Shown: positions 9,330-18,918 of the stretch, piece by piece | Layout of the letters: each line of letters opens with the position of its first letter | Numbering within the stretch: the stretch's first letter is position 1 | Source: SCRD01 sp046705285 | Lineage (GTDB): Bacteria > Acidobacteriota > Terriglobia > UBA7540 | Direction: 5' to 3' | DNA length: 64,000 nt | NCBI GenBank assembly: GCA_046705285.1 | Contig: JBJKQK010000033.1 | Location: 39,168-103,167 of the forward strand | Notes under the pieces: generated by a model | The model's database searches: none | What the model saw: the letters and a program-made list of their open reading frames with translations, nothing else | What the model was told of the DNA's origin: nothing | Position numbers and translations under genes: made by a program

Positions 9330-9860
9330 CTACTTGGCCTCGAAATTCGTCGCCAGCATCAGGTCACCCCATTGAACCGAGAAGTGGCCACCTTGCGTTC
9401 CCTGCTTGGCCAGCTTAATCGTAACCAGGTCGGCCGAATCAGTTATCTTTTCTTCGCGCAACGGCACCTTCACGAGGTCAAGCTTGGGATTATGGCTTGT
9501 TCCCCATTGGCCGTGCTGCGTATTGAACACCAGGTCCCACTTGTTGTTGGGAAGCATCTCCGCCCACAGGCTGTAAGTCCCGGCTGGAACGGTCTTGCTG
9601 CCAAAAACAAGCGGAACACTCGTGGCAAAGGTTGTGGACTGATTTGCACCAAGACGCCAGAATGGCGCCGTGGGACTCTTCATCGCCAGCATCTGCTGGA
9701 TGGTTCTGCCGTGAAGCGAAGGACGTCCATAATCAACGGAAACCGTCTTTCCCTTCAGCGTGATTTCCGTCTTGCCCCGTCCCTCGTGTTGGGCAAGTGC
9801 GGGCAAAGTTGCCGCCAGCATAACAGATAGCCCTAAGGACGCCATCAGTAGCCGTTTCAT
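9330..9860 (-). CDS. secreted DUF2911 protein
   Basis: 176-aa exported protein of the DUF2911 family. The ORF is open further upstream, but the ATG at 9860 has a strong GAGGAGGG ribosome binding site and gives a clean signal peptide (KRLLMASLGLSVMLAATLPALAQ). Family signatures are VDYGRPSLHGRTI, FWRLGANQSTTF, VPAGTYSLW and the terminal HFSVQWGDLML. The VPAGTYSLW strand is characteristic; family function is unestablished. It lies downstream of the rluD operon terminator, so it is probably transcribed from its own promoter between 9861 and 10000. Confidence 0.88.
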   Translation of the reverse strand: MKRLLMASLGLSVMLAATLPALAQHEGRGKTEITLKGKTVSVDYGRPSLHGRTIQQMLAMKSPTAPFWRLGANQSTTFATSVPLVFGSKTVPAGTYSLWAEMLPNNKWDLVFNTQHGQWGTSHNPKLDLVKVPLREEKITDSADLVTIKLAKQGTQGGHFSVQWGDLMLATNFEAK

Positions 9861-9998
9861 CTTTCCCTCCTCAATGTCGTTTAGCAATCTCCCCGGAACC
9901 CTACACTCCAATATCCTACCGCGCTTTCGACCGGCCAGAGAAATTATCATCGGAATCCCCCTGGCCTTTTCAAATAGGTTTTCCGGCAGCTGTAATAC

Positions 9999-10066
9999 GA
10001 AACAAAAACAAAGGGCCGGAGGGCGGGCAGCCGGCTCCAGCTAAACCCGCCCTCCCCCGACCGGCC
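9999..10066 (-). terminator. rho-independent terminator of ileS-lspA-rluD
   Basis: Just after the rluD stop, a 9-bp perfect GC-rich stem (GAGGGCGGG at 10019-10027 with CCCGCCCTC at 10046-10054, 18-nt loop) is flanked by an outer GGCCGG/CCGGCC pair. On the minus strand it is followed by a T-rich tract CTTTGTTTTTGTTT (9999-10012). This is a classic intrinsic terminator for transcription running leftward out of rluD. Confidence 0.85.
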
Positions 10067-10072
10067 TTCCAG

Positions 10073-11041
10073 CTATCGGTCCTGCTTCTCAAGAAGGTCG
10101 AGAAAAGCTGCGAGCTTAGGCGGTAGCGGGGATGTAAGGGTCATCGGCGCGCCGGATCGCGGGTGCACGAACTCGATCTGGCCAGCGTGCAGGAAGTTCC
10201 GGTCAAGCGTGACATGTTCATCGGGACCGACGCGAATCTTGGACGGAGCACCATACATTCGATCGCCAACCACCGGATGACGAAGATAAGCAAAATGGAC
10301 CCGAAGCTGGTGAGTGCGGCCCGTGTGCGGCTCCGCGTCAAGCAAGGTGAAATGATGGAACCGGCGCACGACACGGTACAGCGTCAACGCTTCACGCGCT
10401 CCGATCCCATCCACCTTCATCCGCGCCCGCCGGACAGGATCACGCCCCACAGCAGCCTCGATCCTGCCGTGCTCCGCCTCCATATGACCATGGACCAGGA
10501 CTTGGTAGTGCTTGCGGACGGTCCGCGCCTTGAACTGGTCAGCCAGCGCCTCGTGCGCGGCGTTATTCTTGGCCACCACTATCAGGCCAGAAGTCATCTT
10601 GTCCAGACGATGAACGATGCCGGGGCGCAATTCCCCGGCAACTGCCGACAGTTCATTCCCCAGGTGATAAAGCAGAGCATTGACCAGAGTGCCGGACTTT
10701 GTCCCCACACCAATGTGAACCGACATGCCCGCGGCCTTATCCACCACGGCTAGATCTTCGTCCTCGTACAAAATGTTGAGTGGCAGTTCTTCGGCAAAGG
10801 CACGGATGGGCTCGCGCTTGGCCAGGACGGTTATGCGCTCACCAGCCTCCACTTTTTCGCCAGCTTTTGAGGCTGGCCGTGCACCAATCTTCACGAGTCC
10901 AGACCGGATGACCTGCTGCAATTGGCTGCGGCTCCAGTCGGGCATCTGCTCCGCCAGGAAGACGTCCAGCCTGCGGCCATTGTCCTGGCCCTGCACCACA
11001 AATTCCCGCAAGTCCTGGTCTTGAGGCACGTGTCCGAACAT
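10073..11041 (-). CDS. rluD: RluD-type 23S rRNA pseudouridine synthase
   Basis: 322-aa pseudouridine synthase of the RluA/RluD family. An N-terminal S4 RNA-binding domain (about 17-75; RRLDVFLAEQ...SRSQLQQVIRSGLV) is followed by the catalytic domain. The catalytic motif HRLDKMTSG places the nucleophile Asp at 147, and the later PHTGRTHQLRVHF motif is intact. Family members isomerise U1911/1915/1917 of 23S rRNA (RluD) or nearby sites; the exact target is inferred. The start lies 6 bp after the lspA stop, so lspA-rluD are translationally close, a pairing common in many bacteria. Confidence 0.95.
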   Translation of the reverse strand: MFGHVPQDQDLREFVVQGQDNGRRLDVFLAEQMPDWSRSQLQQVIRSGLVKIGARPASKAGEKVEAGERITVLAKREPIRAFAEELPLNILYEDEDLAVVDKAAGMSVHIGVGTKSGTLVNALLYHLGNELSAVAGELRPGIVHRLDKMTSGLIVVAKNNAAHEALADQFKARTVRKHYQVLVHGHMEAEHGRIEAAVGRDPVRRARMKVDGIGAREALTLYRVVRRFHHFTLLDAEPHTGRTHQLRVHFAYLRHPVVGDRMYGAPSKIRVGPDEHVTLDRNFLHAGQIEFVHPRSGAPMTLTSPLPPKLAAFLDLLEKQDR

Positions 11042-11047
11042 CAGGAT

Positions 11048-11584
11048 TTACTTGGAAAAGAAAAGTTCAATGATCAGGAGTCCCGCGCCAACGACAATGG
11101 CACTGTCCGCCAGATTGAATGTCGGCCAGTGGTAGCTTCGGTAGTAGACATCGAGAAAATCAACCACCTGGCCGAAGCGAATCCGGTCCAGTAGGTTAGA
11201 GGAAGCACCCCCCAGAATCAGGGCCAGGCCGACTCCGGTCTTCCACTTCATTTCACGGCTCTTCCAGGCAACAATGACCACCGCAACCAACAGAGCCACC
11301 GAAACGGCAATCAACAGAACCATCTTCCAAGAAGACGAGGAGCCGGCAAAGAGGCTAAATGCGATGCCGCTGTTTTCCGTGTGAATGATGTTGAAGAATC
11401 CCGGGATCACAGTGATCACAGCGTCGTGTGGTATGGAGTTCTTGACGATGTTCTTGGTGATCTGATCGCCGGCAAAAACCAGACCTGCGATCAGCACATA
11501 GACAATGCGCTGAATGGCATAAACACGCTTTGCCGGCGGAGCAGGCATAACAGTGCTCATCGTCTCGGATGACTCTTCGCGCAT
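11048..11584 (-). CDS. lspA: lipoprotein signal peptidase (signal peptidase II)
   Basis: 178-aa inner-membrane aspartyl protease that cleaves prolipoprotein signal peptides after lipidation of the +1 Cys. Four TM helices are visible (about 28-40, 85-105, 115-135, 158-175). Conserved elements: DQITK at 40-44, the NSGIAFSL motif at 71-78, and the catalytic pair in VVDFLDVY (Asp142) and FNLADSAI (Asp160). The ATG at 11584 is used here; a second ATG at 11560 would remove eight residues and is also possible. Middle gene of ileS-lspA-rluD. Lipoprotein candidates in the same window include the second M48 protease. Confidence 0.96.
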   Translation of the reverse strand: MREESSETMSTVMPAPPAKRVYAIQRIVYVLIAGLVFAGDQITKNIVKNSIPHDAVITVIPGFFNIIHTENSGIAFSLFAGSSSSWKMVLLIAVSVALLVAVVIVAWKSREMKWKTGVGLALILGGASSNLLDRIRFGQVVDFLDVYYRSYHWPTFNLADSAIVVGAGLLIIELFFSK

Positions 11585-11718
11585 ATGGAACCAATTAACT
11601 CAGCAGTTCCCCGGGGGCACAACTTCATTCCAGCGCAGCATCGCGAGTTCAATGCGCGAAGCTCCTGGCGTTGAATCACGCAAGAGCCGTAGCTGAAAGA
11701 CAGGTTTGGCACCGCAGA

Positions 11719-14553
11719 TTAGGTTGCGGCACCCTCTTCAATCTCCCGCAAGGCAGCCACGCAACGTTCGCAGACCTCAGGATAAACGTCATCCTTCCCG
11801 ACCTGCTCGGAGTAATTCCAGCAACGCGCGCATTTGGCTCCCGAGGCCCGCTCAATTCTTATCTTAAGCCCGGGCATGGAACTTTCACCAGTACTGCCAG
11901 CAGAATACGGCTCCAGCTCAACCTGTGAAACAATCAGGAGAGTGGGCAAGTCAGCGCGGTAGGTTTCAAGCAGAGGTCTGAGGTTGTCGTCGGCGCTCAG
12001 GTAAAGCCTGGCTTCGAGTGGGCTGTGAACCACATCGTCCCGGCGTGCCGACTCCAGGGCTTTCAGCGCCGCGTCGCGAACTGCAATCAGCCGGGGCCAG
12101 TTGTCAAGCCGCCCGCGGTAGGCTGGAGGCACCCCGTCGCGCAACGTAACCGCTGGAACGAAATGGGCCACATGAACGCTGGGCTCGCGAGAAGACACCT
12201 GCGGCAAATAGGACCAGACTTCATCCGCTGTAAAGCACATCAGCGGTGCCACAGCCCGAACCAGCGCGTCGGCAATCCGGTAGAGCGTGGTTTGGGCGGC
12301 ACGTCTTCGCACTGAACGCGCCGGAGCGGTGTAGAGTCGGTCTTTCAGAATGTCGAAGTAGAAAGAACTCAGCTCAATGGTCGCAAAATCGTAAATCGCG
12401 CGATACACCTTGTGAAACGCCTCTTCATTGTAAGCGGCGTAGACCCGCTCGAGCAGGTTGGCGGTCTGCAAGTGCGCCCAACTGTCAATCTCTTCCAGTT
12501 GGTCGCCCCTCACGCCGTCGCGCGCAGGGTCAAAATCATAAAGATTCGACAGGCAGTACCTGAAGGTGTTGCGCAGCTTCCGGTAGGCCTCCGACAGTCG
12601 AGTCAGGATCTCAGGTGAGATCACGACATCCTCCCGGAAATCGATGGACGCCACCCACAGTCGCAGAATTTCCGCTCCGTGGCTCTTGATGACCTCATTC
12701 GGATCAATCACGTTGCCAAGGGACTTCGACATCGCGCGTCCCTGGGCGTCCAGAACCCAGCCGTGCGTCAGCACCGCGTGGTAGGGCGCTTCTCCTCGCG
12801 CCACCATGCCGATCAGCAGGGAACTGTGGAACCACCCCCGATACTGGTCGCCGCCTTCGAGATAAACATCAGAGGGCCAGGGCAGGTCAGGCCGGTGGCC
12901 CAGGACGGCCGCATGGCTCGATCCCGAATCAAACCACACGTCGAGGATGTCGGTTTCCTTGCGCAAATTTGTTCCACCGCAATCGGGACATTTTGTTCCC
13001 GGAGGAACCAGCTCCTGAACATCGTGCGTATACCAGGCGTCAGCTCCCTCCTGCTTGAAAAGCTCGACTGCCTTGCGGCCAAGGCTGGCATCCAGCAACG
13101 GTTTCCTGCAGTCAACACAATGGAAAACCGTGATGGGAACGCCCCAGACCCGCTGGCGCGAAATACACCAGTCCGGCCGTGTGGCGATCATATTTGAAAT
13201 GCGGTCTTCGCCCCATTCGGGCGACCACCGAACTTTCTTAATCTCCTCCAGAGTGCGCTCGCGAAGCCGGTCGTGGTCAATTTCGACAAACCATTGTTCG
13301 TTCGCCCTGAAAATGATCGGGTTGTGACAGCGCCAGCAATGCGGATAGGAATGGGTCAGGTAGCCGGCGGGTCCCACCAGATTCCCGCGAGCCTTGAGAA
13401 GGCCGATGATGACCTCGTTGGCTTCAAAAACCTGCTTGCCCTTATACTCCGGCAGCCCTTCCGTAAACTCGCCGGCATCACCCACATGGCTGAAGACTTC
13501 CAATCCGTACTTGTTGCCGGTTTCGAAGTCCTCGCGGCCATGCGCCGGCGCCGTGTGGACGCATCCTGTCCCGTCTTCCGCAGTAACGTAATCCGCGAGC
13601 ACACCCAGAACCTTGCGCTCCAGGAATGGGTGCTGGATTTCAATGCGGTCCAACTTCCTGCCGGGAAAGCGCGCCACTACAGCGGATGCCTTCACACCCG
13701 TCTCCGCCAATACAGCTTCATGGCGGCGGCTTTCCATGATGTAAACTTCACCATCCTGGCTGCCATCGCTGGCAGCCACGTATTCATATTCCGGATGGAA
13801 AGCTACGGCCATGCTTGCGGGAAGTGTCCACGGAGTCGTAGTCCAAATGATGACATAAACCTCGCGGCCTTTCAGTACAGGCGCGATTCTACCCAAGTCC
13901 GACAGCAGCCGATAGCGGACATAAATCGAGTGGCTGCGATGCTCCGCGTATTCCACCTCCGCCTCAGCCAGCGCGGTCTTGTCGTGGATGCACCAATAGA
14001 CCGGCTTCAAACCACGGTAAACATAACCCTTTTCAAGAAATTTCAGGAAGACTTCGGCGATGAGCGCCTGGTATGAAGGATCCATCGTGAGATAGGGCTT
14101 GGACCACTCGCCCATCACCCCAAGGCGAATAAAATCCTCCCTCTGAAGATCGACATACTTCTCAGCGTACCGGCGACACGCCTGGCGGACCTCGACCACG
14201 CTCATGTTCCGCTTCCGCGGCCCCAGTTCCTTATCAACGTTAATCTCGATTGGCAATCCGTGGCAGTCCCAACCCGGCACATAGGGAGCATTCAAACCCT
14301 GCAGAGTTCTTGACTTGATGATGAAATCCTTGAGGATCTTATTAAGGGCGGTGCCCAAATGGATGCGCCCGTTGGCGTATGGCGGGCCGTCGTGCAGGGT
14401 AAAAACCGGTGCGTCCTTCCGGGCCTGTCGAATCTGGCCATAGAGATTCTCCTCCGCCCACCTGGCAAGCCACCGAGGCTCGTTCTGGGGCAGGTTTGCC
14501 TTCATCGAAAACTTCGTTTGCGGAAGATTAAGCGTGTGTTTGAGGTCGAGCAC
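11719..14553 (-). CDS. ileS: isoleucyl-tRNA synthetase
   Basis: 944-aa class I aminoacyl-tRNA synthetase charging tRNA-Ile. Visible: N-terminal LNLPQTKFSMKANLP typical of bacterial-type IleRS, the HIGH-like motif NGRIHLGTALNK near 61-72, the editing domain with WTTTPWTLPASMAVAF, the KMSKS-like AMSKSLGN near 608-615, and a C-terminal zinc finger with paired CxxC motifs (CARCW...CERC). This architecture is the standard bacterial (mupirocin-sensitive-like) form rather than the eukaryotic-like one. The start is GTG at 14553, supported by family N-terminal alignment (MLDLKHTLNLP). It is 134 bp upstream of lspA. Confidence 0.97.
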   Translation of the reverse strand: MLDLKHTLNLPQTKFSMKANLPQNEPRWLARWAEENLYGQIRQARKDAPVFTLHDGPPYANGRIHLGTALNKILKDFIIKSRTLQGLNAPYVPGWDCHGLPIEINVDKELGPRKRNMSVVEVRQACRRYAEKYVDLQREDFIRLGVMGEWSKPYLTMDPSYQALIAEVFLKFLEKGYVYRGLKPVYWCIHDKTALAEAEVEYAEHRSHSIYVRYRLLSDLGRIAPVLKGREVYVIIWTTTPWTLPASMAVAFHPEYEYVAASDGSQDGEVYIMESRRHEAVLAETGVKASAVVARFPGRKLDRIEIQHPFLERKVLGVLADYVTAEDGTGCVHTAPAHGREDFETGNKYGLEVFSHVGDAGEFTEGLPEYKGKQVFEANEVIIGLLKARGNLVGPAGYLTHSYPHCWRCHNPIIFRANEQWFVEIDHDRLRERTLEEIKKVRWSPEWGEDRISNMIATRPDWCISRQRVWGVPITVFHCVDCRKPLLDASLGRKAVELFKQEGADAWYTHDVQELVPPGTKCPDCGGTNLRKETDILDVWFDSGSSHAAVLGHRPDLPWPSDVYLEGGDQYRGWFHSSLLIGMVARGEAPYHAVLTHGWVLDAQGRAMSKSLGNVIDPNEVIKSHGAEILRLWVASIDFREDVVISPEILTRLSEAYRKLRNTFRYCLSNLYDFDPARDGVRGDQLEEIDSWAHLQTANLLERVYAAYNEEAFHKVYRAIYDFATIELSSFYFDILKDRLYTAPARSVRRRAAQTTLYRIADALVRAVAPLMCFTADEVWSYLPQVSSREPSVHVAHFVPAVTLRDGVPPAYRGRLDNWPRLIAVRDAALKALESARRDDVVHSPLEARLYLSADDNLRPLLETYRADLPTLLIVSQVELEPYSAGSTGESSMPGLKIRIERASGAKCARCWNYSEQVGKDDVYPEVCERCVAALREIEEGAAT

Positions 14554-14760
14554 CTTGCGTATCGGTCCCCCTTGAGTGGATAAATTGTTGATTATAGAGA
14601 AGGGATTCCCTCGGTGTCCAGCAAACGCCTGCGTCCGTCAGCGACCGATTGACTGCCATACACAGTCCTTCCCCAACATTATCGGCCTGCCAGAGCACAT
14701 TCGAGCTTGACAAAACAGGACAAGAACAAACATGCTTGAGTATAGTTTTTGTGGGGCTGT

Positions 14761-15999
14761 ATGGGACATCATCATCATTTTTTGCCGCTTTTCGGGTTAT
14801 TGTTCATTGTCAGCCAGTTCTTCTGGATCTACCACATTGGCAAGCTTGGAGCGAAGTTCATCCCCGGCAAGAAGCTTCGTCTTTGTCTTACCGTGACAGG
14901 TCTAGCCGCCTACATTACGCTACTTGCATACAACTTTTTGTCCGCGCGCGAAATAGCCGCCACCAGCCTGACTCTTAAAATCGCCCTGCTCGAGGCGCCC
15001 GTTCGCTGGTGGATTTTCAGTTCGACCGTAGGATTTGTCATTGCAATTCCCTTCCTGCTGGCAAACGCGGTCATGGATCGAATTCGAGGAGCCAGGGGAA
15101 AAACTGTGGCGACCGAACCCGATCTGATCCTCTCAACGGACCGGCGCAAATTCCTTTCCAACACCGCCATGGTCGCCGGAGCCCTGCCCCTTGCCGCCTG
15201 CGGGTATGGGCTTGTGTTTGGCCGCGTCGAGTTTGAAAAGTCGTTTGTGCGGATGAAGCTGTCCCGCCTGCCAAGAGAATTCAATGGCTTCCGCATCGCT
15301 CAGCTGTCGGATATTCACATTGGACCGTTCATGAGCTCCTCCGACGTCCGCCATGTAGTTGAGATGACCAACGCGCTGAAACCGGACCTGATAGCCCTAA
15401 CCGGAGACTATATTACCTGGGACCCCGCCACGCAGGAGGCCGCAGTCGATTCGCTCTCCGGCCTGAAGGCTCCTTACGGAGTTTACGGTTGCCTCGGAAA
15501 CCATGAGATGTGGACCCACACCCAAGCCTCCATCACTCGTCTCTTCGCCCAACGCAACATCAAGATTCTGAGGCATCAACGAACGGCCATCCATGCTGGC
15601 CACGAGAGCCTGAACCTGATCGGCGTAGACTTCGAGTCACTCGGACATTTGGGAAGCTATGACGGTGTCAAAGCAACGCGATACCTGGAGGGAGTGGGCC
15701 AACTGACAAGGCCGGACCAGGTCAACATCCTGTTGAGCCACAATCCCAATACTTTTGACCGTGCTGCCGAACTGGAAATCGATTTGAGCCTGGCAGGTCA
15801 CACCCACGGAGGTCAGGTTACGCTTGATTTTATCAGCCCGGATCTTTCGATCGCTCGCCTGTTCACTCCTTACGTCGAAGGCTATTTCAAGAAGCCTGGC
15901 GGCCAGCTTTATGTCAACCGCGGCATTGGGACCATCGTCGTTCCCGTCCGTTTTGGCGCCCGGCCGGAAATCACCCTGTTTGAGCTTGTCCGGGCCTGA
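14761..15999 (+). CDS. membrane-anchored metallophosphoesterase
   Basis: 412-aa protein: three N-terminal hydrophobic helices, then a calcineurin-like phosphoesterase domain. ATG at 14761 is preferred over an upstream TTG at 14749. The metal-binding motifs are complete: SDIHIG, LTGDYI, GNHEMW, LSHNPN and AGHTHGGQ. Just before the catalytic domain there is a twin-arginine-like stretch DRRKFLSNTAM followed by a hydrophobic run ending LPLAACG, resembling a Tat signal with lipobox, but internal. The family (YkuE/YaeI-like) hydrolyses UDP-sugar or lipid phosphodiesters in several bacteria; substrate here is not known. Convergent with the secreted protein ending at 16046. Confidence 0.88.
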   Translation: MGHHHHFLPLFGLLFIVSQFFWIYHIGKLGAKFIPGKKLRLCLTVTGLAAYITLLAYNFLSAREIAATSLTLKIALLEAPVRWWIFSSTVGFVIAIPFLLANAVMDRIRGARGKTVATEPDLILSTDRRKFLSNTAMVAGALPLAACGYGLVFGRVEFEKSFVRMKLSRLPREFNGFRIAQLSDIHIGPFMSSSDVRHVVEMTNALKPDLIALTGDYITWDPATQEAAVDSLSGLKAPYGVYGCLGNHEMWTHTQASITRLFAQRNIKILRHQRTAIHAGHESLNLIGVDFESLGHLGSYDGVKATRYLEGVGQLTRPDQVNILLSHNPNTFDRAAELEIDLSLAGHTHGGQVTLDFISPDLSIARLFTPYVEGYFKKPGGQLYVNRGIGTIVVPVRFGARPEITLFELVRA

Positions 16000-16045
16000 A
16001 CCGACCAGGATTGCAAATCAAACGTAACGTGTTCTACCGGGCAGG

Positions 16046-16600
16046 TCAGCGGATTCGCGTCCCATCAACAGAAGCGAAGTGTACCGTGCGAATGATGGAC
16101 AAAAGAGGAAACTCTCCGTTATGCGGAGGAGGAAGAGACTGCCTATAATCGGCTCCGCCCAGGAGGGTCACAATCGTGCATTCGCGCGGTTCGAGAAGTT
16201 CTACTGACCAGCCAACGGCAGCCCTTCCACCGGAGACACAAACCACCGCCTTGTGGCCGTCCACCGCAATGAAACTTGTCCTTTCCCACACGCGGTGTAG
16301 TTCTTCCAACTTCTTTTGCCGTTCCTGCACGGAGACATAGCCGCGCTTGACAAGAAAACGAAGCACCACTGTTCCCGGGTTTAACTTCGTGTTGCCAATC
16401 AGATCCACAATGGTTTCCGTGCCCGGCAGGCCGAATTTCTGAGGATTGCGCCGGCGGAGATGCAAATCAGGAGGATATTGAAAGGAAAGCCCTGTCTGTA
16501 GATCCTGGAATTGAATCCAATCAGCGGATTGGGCTGCACCAAAGGTTGGTTCCAGGCAAGCCAGGGCCAACATAGCACCCCAAAGCCCCAACTCTCGCAT
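16046..16600 (-). CDS. hypothetical secreted protein
   Basis: 184-aa exported protein of no recognised family. The ATG at 16600 gives a signal peptide (ELGLWGAMLALACLEPTFGAAQ); an in-frame GTG at 16621 is an alternative. The mature part looks like a small α/β protein with FQDLQTGLSFQYPPDLHLR near the start, a pattern also seen in PsbP-like or PsbP-related lipoproteins, and a final β strand LSIIRTVHF. It lies 15 bp after the downstream end of the MFS gene region and is on the same strand as MFS and the 18-kb genes. Function unknown. Confidence 0.65.
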   Translation of the reverse strand: MRELGLWGAMLALACLEPTFGAAQSADWIQFQDLQTGLSFQYPPDLHLRRRNPQKFGLPGTETIVDLIGNTKLNPGTVVLRFLVKRGYVSVQERQKKLEELHRVWERTSFIAVDGHKAVVCVSGGRAAVGWSVELLEPRECTIVTLLGGADYRQSLPPPHNGEFPLLSIIRTVHFASVDGTRIR

Positions 16601-16636
16601 GGATCTTACGCTGATCCCCACGCTTATCGGAACCCC

Positions 16637-17884
16637 TCACGTAGCGACTTTTACATTGGCCAGGAAATCTTTGCCTTTGTGTTCGCGCCCGAAAGCAATA
16701 ACAATGCCCCCGATGACCATGACGGCGATTTCAAACCCGGCCATCGCCCAGGCGTAACCCACATGATCGCGCAATGCATACTCAATGGTGTTGGTGGGCG
16801 CAGCAATCAGAATTCCAAGATGGTAGGAGAGGCCGGGAAGAAGTCCTCGAACCGAGTCGGGCGAAAGCTCACTCAGGTGCGCGGGGATGATTCCCCAGGC
16901 GCCTTGCACACCCATCTGCATCAAGAAGGCGCCGACCGCCAGAACGCCAACTGATCCGCCAAAAGCCCAAAGAGGGATAACCACAAGCGACAGGCCGAGA
17001 GCGCTCAGCATGCCGCGCCTGCGCCCGATGCGCTCCGAGAGATGGCCAAAAAGGATGGTACCGATGATCGCTCCAATGTTGTAGAGCACAGCCATATCAG
17101 AAACCGTGCTTGCTTTGATTTTGTGGGCGGTTCTGAGAAAGTCGGGGTAGAGGTCCTGCGTACCATGGGAAAGGAACATCATCATCGTCATCATCAACAC
17201 CAGGTACAGAAGACTCTTCCAGTGCCGCCCGACTGTGCGCAGAATGGCTCGAACGTCAGGTTCGCGGTGCTCGAGCCAAGCCTTCGACTCCGGCACTCCC
17301 GCCCTGATATAAAGCGCCAGCAGAGCCGGCACGGCACCGATCCAGAACATTGCCCGCCAGCCCCACGCCGGCAGGATAAAGCGTGCAGCCACCGCCGCCA
17401 GTAGATAACCAACAGAATAACCGCTCTGAAGGACGCCCGAAAGAATTCCCCTCCAGCGACGTGGAACGCTCTCCATGGTCAGCGAGGCTCCGATTCCCCA
17501 CTCACCGCCCATGCCGAGGCCGTACAGGGCCCGCAAAAGAATGAAAACCGTGAAGCTGGGAGCGAAACCACAAAGGACTTCAATTATTGAATAAAAGATG
17601 ACATTCGCCATCAGCGAAATGCGACGGCCGTAGCGATCCGCCAATATGCCAAAAATAAACGCGCCGACGGGCCGAGTTGCCAGCGTGGCGGTCAGCGTCA
17701 AGATGATGTCCGCCTTCGACACCTGGAAACTCGTCGCCAGCGTTCCGACTAGAAATACCACAATAAAGAAGTCGAATGCGTCCAGCGTCCAGCCGAGGAA
17801 ACATGCAAGGACAGTATGCAAGTAAGTGCCCTTGAAGGTTGCCTCTTGGGTAATGCCTGCTTCCGGAGAAGGACGAGTATCCAT
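16637..17884 (-). CDS. MFS transporter, sialate/organic-acid:H+ symporter type
   Basis: 415-aa major facilitator with 12 hydrophobic helices. Signatures: GWTLDAFDFFIVVF in TM1, the loop 2-3 motif GILADRYGRR, and its repeat GHLSERIGRRRG in the second half. The TM1 LDAFDFF pattern is typical of the SHS family (NanT, Jen1/lactate-type carboxylate carriers). It probably imports a monocarboxylate or sugar acid with protons; substrate is inferred only from family. No catabolic genes flank it in this strand context. ATG start; no strong ribosome site is visible. Confidence 0.85.
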   Translation of the reverse strand: MDTRPSPEAGITQEATFKGTYLHTVLACFLGWTLDAFDFFIVVFLVGTLATSFQVSKADIILTLTATLATRPVGAFIFGILADRYGRRISLMANVIFYSIIEVLCGFAPSFTVFILLRALYGLGMGGEWGIGASLTMESVPRRWRGILSGVLQSGYSVGYLLAAVAARFILPAWGWRAMFWIGAVPALLALYIRAGVPESKAWLEHREPDVRAILRTVGRHWKSLLYLVLMMTMMMFLSHGTQDLYPDFLRTAHKIKASTVSDMAVLYNIGAIIGTILFGHLSERIGRRRGMLSALGLSLVVIPLWAFGGSVGVLAVGAFLMQMGVQGAWGIIPAHLSELSPDSVRGLLPGLSYHLGILIAAPTNTIEYALRDHVGYAWAMAGFEIAVMVIGGIVIAFGREHKGKDFLANVKVAT

Positions 17885-18179
17885 TGGTTTCGGGATGAGC
17901 GGATCCGAGCCGTTCGGGACCTAGCTTCCACTTAATGAGCCCGCCGTCTTCCTCGATCGAAGGACGGATGTCCCGGCGGTCAAAATACAAGGAACGTCTT
18001 CCGGATGTCAAATATTCTCTGGAAATGATGCGGCGGGCCGGAGAGGCCACGGACCTCCGGCGGCTATACTTTACCTCTTTTCTTTGGTTCCTGCGGGGGG
18101 CTGGAATTCCAGGGAAGGGTCTCAAACGGAGTTTGGGCGGACTTTCAAAGGCGCTCGAAACCGGAACGGATGTCGGACC

Positions 18180-18836
18180 TCAGGGCTGGAAGACGATCGT
18201 CTTCAGATGGGCAAGCGGCTCGGAGAAATCGAACACATCCTGGCTTGCAGGATCATATTTGTCGGTAATACCCAGGAACTTGGCTTCGGCGGGTTGCGTG
18301 GTGGGCATGAGGAACTTGCCATGCTCAACCCGGCCATTCCGAAGCGTCATCGTAATTTCTCCGTTTTGAAACTCTATGCGGGCGATCTTGGAAAAGTCTT
18401 CCACATCTGCACCGCCCGCACTAAGCTGCAAAGGGAAAGAAGTGATCGGAGGAACGGCTACAAGCAGTGATCCCACTCCATGCGGCGGATAGAAATCGAT
18501 GTAGACGTCAAAAACCTGCGTCGTCTTGCCGCTCGTGTCGGTCACGGTGGCCGTATAGCCGAATTGCTTCCACATCTCCACTATGCTTTGTCGCTGCTGC
18601 GGCGAACTGGTCACGACGGTGTAAGGCAGACTGCCCTTAGACAATTGAACTCTCTCAACCCGCATATCGGCCAGGTTAAAGTGCTTGTAAATTAAGATGG
18701 AAGAATCCTGGTGAACAACAATTGCGTTGCGCTGGATGACGCGCTCGCGTCCCTCTGCTGTCATCTGGTAAATCGTATCCGCCTTCAGCGAGACGGCCAG
18801 CGGCATCAGAAGAGCAAGCGCAAGAGGAATTTTCAC
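18180..18836 (-). CDS. hypothetical secreted protein
   Basis: 218-aa exported protein of unknown family. The frame is open to 18902, but the N-terminal part of that longer ORF is encoded by a transcription terminator, so I start at the GTG at 18836, which is preceded by AGG at about -9 and gives a good signal peptide (KIPLALALLMPLAVSLKA). The mature region has several β-rich segments (YQMTAEGRERVIQRNAIVV, EITMTLRNGRVEHGKFL). No catalytic motif is visible. It lies between the MFS and TPR genes, all on the minus strand. Confidence 0.68.
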   Translation of the reverse strand: MKIPLALALLMPLAVSLKADTIYQMTAEGRERVIQRNAIVVHQDSSILIYKHFNLADMRVERVQLSKGSLPYTVVTSSPQQRQSIVEMWKQFGYTATVTDTSGKTTQVFDVYIDFYPPHGVGSLLVAVPPITSFPLQLSAGGADVEDFSKIARIEFQNGEITMTLRNGRVEHGKFLMPTTQPAEAKFLGITDKYDPASQDVFDFSEPLAHLKTIVFQP

Positions 18837-18850
18837 GTAATTGCCTGGCG

Positions 18851-18886
18851 CCAAAAGAAAACCCCGCCTCTCATGCTGGCGGGGCT
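18851..18886 (-). terminator. rho-independent terminator of the TPR gene
   Basis: On the minus strand, GCCCCGCC, a 9-nt loop, GGCGGGG and then TTTTCTTTT. The 7-bp stem arms are at 18862-18868 and 18878-18884. It begins about 30 bp after the TPR gene stop and separates it from the next gene, whose true start must therefore lie downstream of it. Confidence 0.88.
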
Positions 18887-18918
18887 TTCCGATCTTCGTC
18901 ATGGATTAATCTGCACTA

